The position numbers and the translations under genes were made by a program. From assembly GCA_002435875.1 (NCBI GenBank), contig DIVN01000002.1:12593-19663 (forward strand): a DNA stretch of 7,071 nucleotides, written 5' to 3'. Position 1 is the first letter of the stretch, and the number at the start of each line of letters is the position of its first letter. This stretch comes from Anaerolineales bacterium UBA6131 (lineage in GTDB: Bacteria; Chloroflexota; Anaerolineae; UBA2200). This document shows, one piece after another, positions 1-5,742 of this stretch. The notes beneath the pieces were generated by a model. It was given only the letters and a program-made list of their open reading frames with translations, was not told where the DNA came from and did no database searches.

Positions 1-1370
1 ACCTCGGCCTTGATGGATTCTTCGTCGACTGTGAGAACACGACCGCGTTCGGCGACAATCTTGCCCGCGACCATGGTGAGGACGACCGATGTGCCCGTCT
101 CGCAATACACGAGTTGCCGATAGACGTCATTGAGCGGGGTGAAAGCCAGGCTGTTCAGGTCAACGAGGATGAGATCGGCCTCATAACCTGGTGCGAGCAC
201 GCCGGTCTGCCCCTCAAGGAGCATCGCGCGTGCCCCCCCGCGGATCATCGCCCACAGCACTTCTTTGGCCGTCGGCCACTTGCGGTAGTCCGGATCGGTC
301 AGGGTATGTATGATGCCAGCTACCTTGGCGACAAACCACATGTTGATAGCATCGTCCGAGCAAGCCTCATCGCTGCCCAGACAAACCGATACGCCACGGT
401 CGCGCAGCTTCCGGAATTGCATGACTCCGCTGCCGAGGCGCAGGTTGCACGCCGGGTTGTGCGCCACAGAACAGCCGGCCTGGGCAATCAGCTCTATGTC
501 CGCATCGTCCACCCAGATGGCGTGGATGATCATCATACGCTCATCGAGGAAGCCGAGATCACTGACATACTGCACCAGTGACTTGCCGTACTTTTCCATG
601 CCCAGCACCCGCTGCAGCTTGGTCTCCAACACATGCACATCGAACGGTAGGTTCATGCGCTTGCTCAGGTCGGATAGCTCGCCAAAGTAGTCTACCGTGA
701 CGCGCTGCGGTGCAGAGATGGACACACCCGCGCGCAGGCGCCCATCGCACGCACCATGCCACCGCTTGAGCAGGTATTCATAGTGACCCATAAGCTCTCT
801 GGTCGACATGCGCGGGGCATCGGCCATCTGCTTGCGCATGGCCTCTGGCAGCAGCTCCTTCAGGAAAGGATACTTGTCATATTCGACGACATTGGGCTGG
901 TCGATGGTAGCCACAGCACGGATGCCGCTGTCAGCATAGGATTGCATGAGACCATCGACCGCCTCTTCACTGGGCACAGGCACATAGAATGCATCGTCGT
1001 GGACGGCAGTGATGCCAAGCTTGAGCATCTCGATATTCCCGAGCAGAGTGCGCACGTAAGCAAGGCGCCGCGATGGGGGGCTGTCGCTAAGCGGCGGGAC
1101 CTCGTAGAGCATAAAGATCTCAAGAGGCAGGTCGTCCAAAGCACCCCGTACAAAGTTGCCTGGTGAGTGAAAATGCCCATTGACCAGCCCCGGCATCGCC
1201 AGCAGGCCCTGGGCATCGATCACTTTCAGGTCCTGGGTGTTTTCCGGAACAGGGAGGTCGGGGCCAACAGCAGCGATCTTGGTGCCCTCGACCAAGATGT
1301 CTGCCCTCGACAACTCGTTGAATGAGTTGTCCATGGTCAGCACTCTTGCATTGCGGATCATCGTTCTCAT
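1..1370 (-). CDS. TRZ/ATZ-type metal-dependent amidohydrolase, C-terminus cut by window edge
   Basis: Predicted cytoplasmic hydrolase of the amidohydrolase superfamily, the group holding SAH/methylthioadenosine deaminase, guanine deaminase, atrazine chlorohydrolase and SsnA. 456 codons are visible without a stop, so little of a typical 440-480 residue protein is missing. An N-terminal beta-sandwich (MIRNARVLTMD) leads to the metal motif GHFH (H66, H68). Further candidate ligands are H246 in HVLET with E249, H283 in IHAIW, and D334 in LGSDEA; HNPACNLRLGSG (304-315) is the family's conserved substrate-loop block. The C-terminal sandwich is GYEADLILVDL. The ATG at 1370 has AGGAG (1382-1378) 7 bases upstream; another ATG at 1377 is out of frame. 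The gene follows the carbamoyltransferase stop by 44 bases, so it is probably co-transcribed. The substrate is unknown; from the neighbours a nitrogen heterocycle or ureide is likely (inference). The family call is firm. Confidence 0.88.
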   Translation of the reverse strand, partial: MRTMIRNARVLTMDNSFNELSRADILVEGTKIAAVGPDLPVPENTQDLKVIDAQGLLAMPGLVNGHFHSPGNFVRGALDDLPLEIFMLYEVPPLSDSPPSRRLAYVRTLLGNIEMLKLGITAVHDDAFYVPVPSEEAVDGLMQSYADSGIRAVATIDQPNVVEYDKYPFLKELLPEAMRKQMADAPRMSTRELMGHYEYLLKRWHGACDGRLRAGVSISAPQRVTVDYFGELSDLSKRMNLPFDVHVLETKLQRVLGMEKYGKSLVQYVSDLGFLDERMMIIHAIWVDDADIELIAQAGCSVAHNPACNLRLGSGVMQFRKLRDRGVSVCLGSDEACSDDAINMWFVAKVAGIIHTLTDPDYRKWPTAKEVLWAMIRGGARAMLLEGQTGVLAPGYEADLILVDLNSLAFTPLNDVYRQLVYCETGTSVVLTMVAGKIVAERGRVLTVDEESIKAE

Positions 1371-1377
1371 GGCTCAT

Positions 1378-1382
1378 CTCCT
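1378..1382 (-). promoter_or_regulatory. Ribosome binding site of the last amidohydrolase gene
   Basis: AGGAG on the minus strand, 7 bases before the ATG at 1370. It decides between that start and the out-of-frame ATG at 1377, which abuts the site and could not use it. Confidence 0.75.
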
Positions 1383-1394
1383 CAAGAATACGGT

Positions 1395-1428
1395 GCATTC
1401 TGGCTTTGGCGACTCTAGCCCAGAATGC
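1395..1428 (-). repeat. Intercistronic 9-bp inverted repeat (possible RNA hairpin)
   Basis: On the plus strand GCATTCTGG (1395-1403) is matched perfectly by its reverse complement CCAGAATGC (1420-1428), leaving a 16-base loop. In the minus-strand transcript the loop holds the UAG stop (1417-1415) of the aspartate-carbamoyltransferase-like gene, and the stem ends 12 bases before the ribosome binding site of the next gene. No U-tract follows, so it is not a standard terminator. It could be an RNA processing or stability element, a weak attenuator, or chance. Confidence 0.4.
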
Positions 1429-2413
1429 TGGCCAGGAGCGCCATGCGGATGGACACGCTGTAGGCGATCGCCTCAAAGTACAACTGACTGGGCGACTTGT
1501 CGATCCGCAGGTCCATCTCCCCCGGGCGTCGTGGCAGGGTATGGGTGATGTAGACGGTGCGCCCGCCCTGTTCCTGCACTTTGCGCAGGGTTTCGTAGCG
1601 GACATAGTAGTCATCCATCATCTTCTTGAACGACTCGGCTTCACCACCCTTGGGCGCACTGCAGCCTGGGAGATAGATGAGATCCACGCCAGAAACCAGG
1701 TCGTTGAAGCCATCCTGGTCGAGGTCAAAGACTTCGGTCACGTCGCCCTTGACTTCGCTGAGTTTCGCCATCACCTCCGCGGGTGTCCTGTACTGGGAAG
1801 TGCTGGCCAAGAGCACCTTCGCGCCGAGCCTGGCCAGACCGTAGGCCATGGAGTGGCCGGTTCGCGCAGCCACCAGGTTAGGGCTGGCCACGACCACCTT
1901 GATGCCCTCTACGCGTCCGCATGTTCGCCATAGGGTATAGAGATCCAGGAGGGCCTGTGTGGGGTGTTCCCAGTCTCCAAACCCGCCGTTGATCACGGGA
2001 CACTCGCAATAGGTAACCCCGTCGCGGGCTTCGTCGGAGTTGGGATGGCGGATCACGATCACGTTGGCGTACTTGGAGACAACCTTCAGCATGTCGGCAA
2101 GGCTCTCTTCCTTGGCAATCGCGGAGGAAATCAGCGGAGTGGTCTCTGTGACTACCGACCCGCCAAGCCGCGACATGGCTGTCTCGAAACTCATGCGTGT
2201 GCGCGTGCTAGGCTGGAAAAAGAGCGCGGCCATGAGATTGCCGAACAGCAGGTTGATCGCTGAGCGGTTCCATGGCTCCAGCGCCTTAGCGAGTTCGAAG
2301 AGTCCGTAGAGTTGTTCGTTCGAGAGGTCATTGATGGAGATGAGGCTGTGTTGTTGGAAACCGATCGACTGTACCATCTTTGTGATTGTGCGGACTTCAC
2401 TGCTCGATGTCAT
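1415..2413 (-). CDS. Aspartate-carbamoyltransferase-like enzyme with altered acceptor site
   Basis: A 332-residue complete member of the aspartate/ornithine carbamoyltransferase family, nearest by eye to the PyrB branch. The carbamoyl-phosphate site is intact: STRTR (69-73), K101 in AKEES, R122-H-P, HPTQ (150-153), R184 in ARTGHS and LPR (293-295). The C-terminal helix has the ATCase-like form YFEAIAYSVSIRMALL. The second-substrate site differs. Where E. coli PyrB has the aspartate-binding R229 and Q231 (MTRVQKE), this protein has YLPGCSAPKGG (247-257). The HPLPR signature reads HTLPR (291-295), losing one proline. The start at 2413 is set by GGAGGTG 5 bases upstream. It lies 91 bases after the flavoenzyme gene. 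No pyrimidine genes are nearby, so a true PyrB is unlikely. It may phosphorolyse a ureido acid to carbamoyl phosphate (inference). Family certain, substrate unknown. Confidence 0.9.
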   Translation of the reverse strand: MTSSSEVRTITKMVQSIGFQQHSLISINDLSNEQLYGLFELAKALEPWNRSAINLLFGNLMAALFFQPSTRTRMSFETAMSRLGGSVVTETTPLISSAIAKEESLADMLKVVSKYANVIVIRHPNSDEARDGVTYCECPVINGGFGDWEHPTQALLDLYTLWRTCGRVEGIKVVVASPNLVAARTGHSMAYGLARLGAKVLLASTSQYRTPAEVMAKLSEVKGDVTEVFDLDQDGFNDLVSGVDLIYLPGCSAPKGGEAESFKKMMDDYYVRYETLRKVQEQGGRTVYITHTLPRRPGEMDLRIDKSPSQLYFEAIAYSVSIRMALLASILG

Positions 2414-2418
2414 ATAAA

Positions 2419-2425
2419 CACCTCC
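2419..2425 (-). promoter_or_regulatory. Strong ribosome binding site (GGAGGTG)
   Basis: GGAGGTG on the minus strand, a seven-base match to the 16S rRNA 3' end, 5 bases before the ATG at 2413. It supports that start over the internal ATG at codon 13. Confidence 0.8.
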
Positions 2426-2443
2426 GCTGGTCTACAAGTATGA

Positions 2444-2489
2444 TCTCCAGACTCCATGCCAAGGGCCAGTGCGACACGGAATCTGGAGA
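2444..2489. repeat. 8-bp inverted repeat in the flavoenzyme/carbamoyltransferase gap
   Basis: TCTCCAGA (2444-2451) and its exact reverse complement TCTGGAGA (2482-2489) are 30 bases apart inside the 91-base gap between the two genes. The spacing is long for a hairpin. Two half-sites of a regulator, or chance, are both possible. No promoter-like boxes were recognised with confidence. Confidence 0.25.
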
Positions 2490-2504
2490 CCGATGTGGCC
2501 TGCT

Positions 2505-3686
2505 CTAGGCCTCGAATGGATTGTGGCCCAATGTCTCAAAGCGCTTGAACGCAAGTCTCTCAATCAGGGCCGATTTCTCGCCCGTCGCGATGTACTTGGC
2601 CATGTCGACGCCGGCCGAAGGCGCCTCGATCACGCCGTTGCCTCCGAAACCGACATTGAGCAGGTAGCCCTCTACTGGAGAGTCGCCGAGGATCGGCAAA
2701 AAGTCCGGCGTCTCCGCACGGTAACCGACCCAGTCGTTCTTCTTGCCCGAGCTCAAGAGCCGGGGATAGTACTGCTCCAGCTGGTCGAAGAGGAAGTTCA
2801 GGAAGTACTCCTCGGCCCCGCCCCGCAGAGGCAAATCGTCGGGGTTCCAGATCCCGGCGTGCTGTGGATCGCTCAGGTTCATGGTCAGGTGAGCCTTGCA
2901 GATAAAGATGTCCTCGTGCTCAAGCCGGGCGTAGAAGCGTGGGTACTTGAGCACAGGGAAGAGATAGCCCAGCTTGGGCTGCGGCTCGAGGATGAACACC
3001 TCAGCTTTGGTGTGCCAGATGGGCAGCTCGATACCCGTCAGGCGTCCGGTTTGCCTCGCCCAGGGGCCTGATGCGTCAACCACAACATCGAACTTGAAGG
3101 GGCCCTTGTTGGTTTCAACGCCTGTGACGCGCCCGCCCTTGGTGGTCACTCCGGTCACCTCGGTGAAGATCATGACCTTGGCGCCCTTGGCGCGGGCCTT
3201 GTTGGCGTAGGTATTGGAGATCATCGTGGCGTCGAAATAGCCGTCATCCGCCGTGTAGCCTGCACCCAGCACGCCCTCCAGGGTCAGATCCGGGATGATC
3301 TTGTGGATCTTGTCCCCATCGGTCCAGTACTCGCCCGTGTAGCCAGCAGCGATCGCATTCTGGATGCCCTTCTTGACAAAGTCCTCTACCCCCTGGTCGG
3401 TGGCAACCACCAGGGTGCCCGTTTTCTGGAATCCGGCCGAGCCTGGCTCCTCGCGCTCCATCGCCGTATATGTCTGGAAACCATGCAGGCGCACCGGCCA
3501 GAACTCGTGTGATACCGAGTCATCGAACAGGCACACCGTGCCTGCTGATTTGGCAGTAGTACCCGAGCCGATGGAGCCTTTGTCGAACACGGTGACTTCC
3601 ATGTCAGGGTACTCGCTCAAGTAGTAGGCCAGGGCAGTGCCGACGATCCCTGCGCCAATGATGCCTACGCGTTTCTTTGCGCTCAT
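2505..3686 (-). CDS. DAO-family FAD-dependent oxidoreductase
   Basis: A 393-residue flavoprotein of the D-amino-acid oxidase superfamily (glycine oxidase, sarcosine oxidase/dehydrogenase, DadA). These enzymes oxidise C-N bonds of amines or amino acids with FAD. The N-terminal Rossmann motif GAGIVG (11-16) is followed by D35 ending the second strand, where FAD ribose binds. SGTTAKSAG (41-49) is the second FAD loop and VVVDASGPWA (201-210) the third. Near the C-terminus, YRAETPDFLPILG (322-334) and VGFGGNGVIEAPSAG (345-359) are characteristic of the family. The ATG at 3686 is chosen because AGGAGG (3696-3691) precedes it by 4 bases. A longer in-frame ORF starts at 3722 but has no binding site and would translate the Shine-Dalgarno itself as part of DLGGS. 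No signal peptide or membrane segment is seen. Substrate unknown; a ureide intermediate such as ureidoglycolate or ureidoglycine is a context-based guess. Confidence 0.9.
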   Translation of the reverse strand: MSAKKRVGIIGAGIVGTALAYYLSEYPDMEVTVFDKGSIGSGTTAKSAGTVCLFDDSVSHEFWPVRLHGFQTYTAMEREEPGSAGFQKTGTLVVATDQGVEDFVKKGIQNAIAAGYTGEYWTDGDKIHKIIPDLTLEGVLGAGYTADDGYFDATMISNTYANKARAKGAKVMIFTEVTGVTTKGGRVTGVETNKGPFKFDVVVDASGPWARQTGRLTGIELPIWHTKAEVFILEPQPKLGYLFPVLKYPRFYARLEHEDIFICKAHLTMNLSDPQHAGIWNPDDLPLRGGAEEYFLNFLFDQLEQYYPRLLSSGKKNDWVGYRAETPDFLPILGDSPVEGYLLNVGFGGNGVIEAPSAGVDMAKYIATGEKSALIERLAFKRFETLGHNPFEA

Positions 3687-3690
3687 AGAT

Positions 3691-3696
3691 CCTCCT
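3691..3696 (-). promoter_or_regulatory. Ribosome binding site fixing the flavoenzyme start
   Basis: AGGAGG on the minus strand 4 bases upstream of the ATG at 3686. It lies inside the longer in-frame ORF that begins at 3722, so it argues for the shorter protein. Confidence 0.8.
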
Positions 3697-3753
3697 AAAT
3701 CAAACGTGTTTGCTGCGCTCATTGACCGATGGTCGATGCTGTCCCGTCAGGGG

Positions 3754-4803
3754 CTAGGGGATAATGCAGGCCATCACGCCCTTCTGGGCATGCAAGCGGT
3801 TCTCCGCTTCGTCGAAGATGGCACCCCATGGCCCGTCCATCACCTCGTCGGTGACTTCGAAACCGCGCTCGCAGGGTAGGCAGTGCATGTACTTGGCGTC
3901 GGGCTTGCCCATTTTCATGCGGCGCTCATCAGCGATCCAATCCTTGTACTTCAGGAACAGCTTGGCCATCTCCTCGTGCTTGGGCTGTGCAGCAACAGGA
4001 GGTAGGAGGTCGAGACATACGTGGTTCTTGGCATAGACGATGTCGGCTTGATCACAGGCATCTTCCATGTTGTCTACGACCGAGTAGGAGCCACCGTTGG
4101 CCTCCACATTGGCCTTGATTGCCGCTTCAATCTCTGGGTCGATGCGCATTTCGGGCGGACGTGCATACACGATCTCTGGCCCAAAGTAGCTCGCGGCGTA
4201 CATGAAATCGTGGTGCGGCGCGATAGGTTTCTTTGTACTGGGTGAGTACGTCCAGGACACAGCAAGCTTGCGCCCGCGCAGGTCGCGTCCGTACATCTCC
4301 CGCAGCGTCATGACGTCAGCCATGCCCTGGCACGGGTGGTAGACATTGTCTTCCATATTGATGACTGGGATATCCGACCACTTGGCAAACTCCTGGATAA
4401 CGCGCAGACCTTTGTCGTAGACCCAGTCGACCTTGTCACCTAGAATGCGGATGGAGATGGCGTCGCCCATGCGAGAAAGAACGCGCGCCATGTCCGAGAT
4501 GCGCTCAGTCTGATAGGCAATCTCCTCACCCTTGAGTGCCGGAACGCGCGTGTCAGAAGGGCTGAGGAAGTGCGAATTGCCGCCCAGCTGGTAGATACCG
4601 GCCTCGAAGCTGTTCCTGGTGCGCAAGGAGGCGTTGAAGAAGATCATGAACAGGGTGCGCCCTGGCAGAATGTCGGTGTGGCGCCGGCGGATGGCGTTGT
4701 CCGCCTTGAGCTGCAAGGCCACTTCCAGCATGCTCTCGACCTCAGCCTTGCTAAAGTCCCGCAGAGAGATGAAATCTCGGCCTTTCAATCCTGATGTAAT
4801 CAT
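3754..4803 (-). CDS. N-acetylornithine-carbamoyltransferase/YgeW-like carbamoyltransferase
   Basis: A 349-residue complete carbamoyltransferase, only distantly related to the other one here. Phosphate-site motifs are SLRTR (59-63), HPCQ (156-159) and HCLP (307-310). SWTYSPSTKKP (183-193) and DADIVYAK-like QADIVYAKNH (252-261) match by memory the knotted AOTCase/YgeW branch, and DEAENRLHAQK (331-341) is very close to AOTCase. Two acceptor residues differ. Xanthomonas AOTCase reads HCLPLRRNVK, with R298 and K302; here it reads HCLPCERGFE, placing E312 and E316 at those positions, a charge reversal. The ATG at 4803 has AAGGAG (4815-4810) 6 bases upstream. It follows allE by 49 bases. Nothing nearby belongs to arginine biosynthesis, so an uncharacterised acceptor is likely, possibly with catabolic phosphorolysis of a ureide (inference). 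YgeW itself is the main alternative name. Confidence 0.88.
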   Translation of the reverse strand: MITSGLKGRDFISLRDFSKAEVESMLEVALQLKADNAIRRRHTDILPGRTLFMIFFNASLRTRNSFEAGIYQLGGNSHFLSPSDTRVPALKGEEIAYQTERISDMARVLSRMGDAISIRILGDKVDWVYDKGLRVIQEFAKWSDIPVINMEDNVYHPCQGMADVMTLREMYGRDLRGRKLAVSWTYSPSTKKPIAPHHDFMYAASYFGPEIVYARPPEMRIDPEIEAAIKANVEANGGSYSVVDNMEDACDQADIVYAKNHVCLDLLPPVAAQPKHEEMAKLFLKYKDWIADERRMKMGKPDAKYMHCLPCERGFEVTDEVMDGPWGAIFDEAENRLHAQKGVMACIIP

Positions 4804-4852
4804 CCTTTTCTCCTTTTGTGATTAGGCTAGTCGCATGTAAGGCTGTCAGACA

Positions 4853-5629
4853 CTACAGGCTGATAGTATAGTCGCGGTTGACATCCTTGTAAACCAGATA
4901 TCTGCCCTTTTCCCAGCCTGTGGCATAGAAGAACTGCGGACAATAGGGCGCCATGTAGATAAAGTCGTTGGCCTGCACTTCGTGAAAGTCACCGTTGAGC
5001 CAGTACACGCCACGACCGGCCAGCATATAGAGCCCATGCTCCATGATGTGAGACTCCACAAAGCCAAAGTAGATGCCCGGCTCAAAGTTCAGCAGGTTCA
5101 CGCCCATGTCAAAGGCGGGGTTCTCATATGGGATGAGGTGTTGCTCCAGATAGGTGTCCTCTGGCAAGGCCGGCACTTGCTGCTCGTGGGAGACGAAGGC
5201 CTTGGGCGTCGACCATCGGCGGTTCTGGATGTGGCGTCTGCGAAGCCAAAGAACGCGACTCTTCTCCTCCCTGGCGTTCAGCATGTGATAGGTCGTGCCT
5301 GGGGCAAGCCAGGCATACCCCCCTACCTGCAGGGCATGCTTTGTGCCATCCACGCTGAGCGACACATCGCCCTCCAAGACATATAAGAAGTGTTCCAAGT
5401 CATCGGTGAGGGGCTCGATACTGCCTCCACCAGGGTCCATGATGAGCTCGTATTGCACAAAGCGAGCTCCCATCTCCGGCGCTGCCAGGACCTGGACTGC
5501 CGTGCCCTGGAAATCCGGAATGGTGCTCGTCACCCGGTTGGGCTGCGGCAAGATCACGTACGCGCCCGGGTTAAGAGTAGCGCGGCATCGCGATACCATG
5601 TCTGCCTCACTGGGAATGTATCGATTCAA
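4853..5629 (-). CDS. allE: (S)-ureidoglycine aminohydrolase, bicupin
   Basis: Predicted to convert (S)-ureidoglycine to (S)-ureidoglycolate and ammonia in allantoate catabolism, in the cytoplasm and with a bound metal, usually Mn. The 258-residue product has two cupin domains: residues about 45-130 (FLYVLEGDVSLSVDG, LAPGTTYHMLNA) and about 175-250. The C-terminal cupin holds the site E192, H194, H198, Q232. These spacings (2, 4 and 34 residues) equal those of Arabidopsis UGlyAH (E235, H237, H241, Q275); Y244 and K248 fall where I recall its catalytic Tyr and Lys. The ending YKDVNRD is typical of AllE. The start is a TTG at 5629 preceded by AAGGAGG (5644-5638) at 8 bases, giving a length near E. 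coli AllE (about 261). An ATG at 5770 would add 47 unrelated residues and overlap the upstream gene. This is the most specific functional call in the window. Confidence 0.9.
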   Translation of the reverse strand: MNRYIPSEADMVSRCRATLNPGAYVILPQPNRVTSTIPDFQGTAVQVLAAPEMGARFVQYELIMDPGGGSIEPLTDDLEHFLYVLEGDVSLSVDGTKHALQVGGYAWLAPGTTYHMLNAREEKSRVLWLRRRHIQNRRWSTPKAFVSHEQQVPALPEDTYLEQHLIPYENPAFDMGVNLLNFEPGIYFGFVESHIMEHGLYMLAGRGVYWLNGDFHEVQANDFIYMAPYCPQFFYATGWEKGRYLVYKDVNRDYTISL

Positions 5630-5637
5630 TTGTCTAT

Positions 5638-5644
5638 CCTCCTT
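5638..5644 (-). promoter_or_regulatory. Ribosome binding site for the TTG start of allE
   Basis: AAGGAGG on the minus strand, 8 bases before TTG at 5629. No ATG lies at a workable distance downstream (the next in-frame ATG is at 5599), so it supports a non-ATG start. Confidence 0.75.
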
Positions 5645-5705
5645 CCAGGTGCTCTTGTTGACGCTCTCAGCGCCTTGTACGATCGGTGGCAATGGCGATA
5701 CTTGC

Positions 5706-5724
5706 AGCCGGCTGATCTCCGGCT
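5706..5724 (-). repeat. GC-rich hairpin after the first amidohydrolase gene
   Basis: In the minus-strand transcript AGCCGG (5724-5719), a 7-base loop AGATCAG and CCGGCT (5711-5706) can form a 6-bp GC-rich stem. It starts 18 bases after the UAG at 5743. The following bases (GCAAGTATC) are not a U-tract, so an intrinsic terminator is not supported. It lies in the longest intergenic gap of the window, 113 bases, and may tune expression of allE or be incidental. Confidence 0.3.
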
Positions 5725-5742
5725 CCACATGCGTGCGTGGTT

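Noticed and set aside
1322..1933. Plus-strand ORF of 203 codons
   Set aside because: It runs antisense across the start of the last amidohydrolase gene and the carbamoyltransferase gene, both with clear conserved motifs. Its translation shows no recognisable domain.
1415..2413. Naming this gene pyrB
   Set aside because: Aspartate-binding residues are missing and no pyrimidine biosynthesis gene is nearby.
2469..3071. Plus-strand ORF of 200 codons
   Set aside because: Antisense to the C-terminal half of the DAO flavoenzyme, with no family motif. Long shadow frames are expected in GC-rich DNA.
2505..3722. A 405-residue version of the flavoenzyme starting at ATG 3722
   Set aside because: No ribosome binding site precedes it, and the extra 12 residues encode the real Shine-Dalgarno. 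The FAD motif normally sits near the N-terminus, as it does with the 3686 start.
3724..3734. Small palindrome GACC-GAT-GGTC in the gap before the flavoenzyme gene
   Set aside because: Four-base arms are too short to separate from chance.
3754..4803. Naming this gene argF or argF'
   Set aside because: Acceptor residues differ from OTCase and AOTCase, and no arginine gene is in the window.
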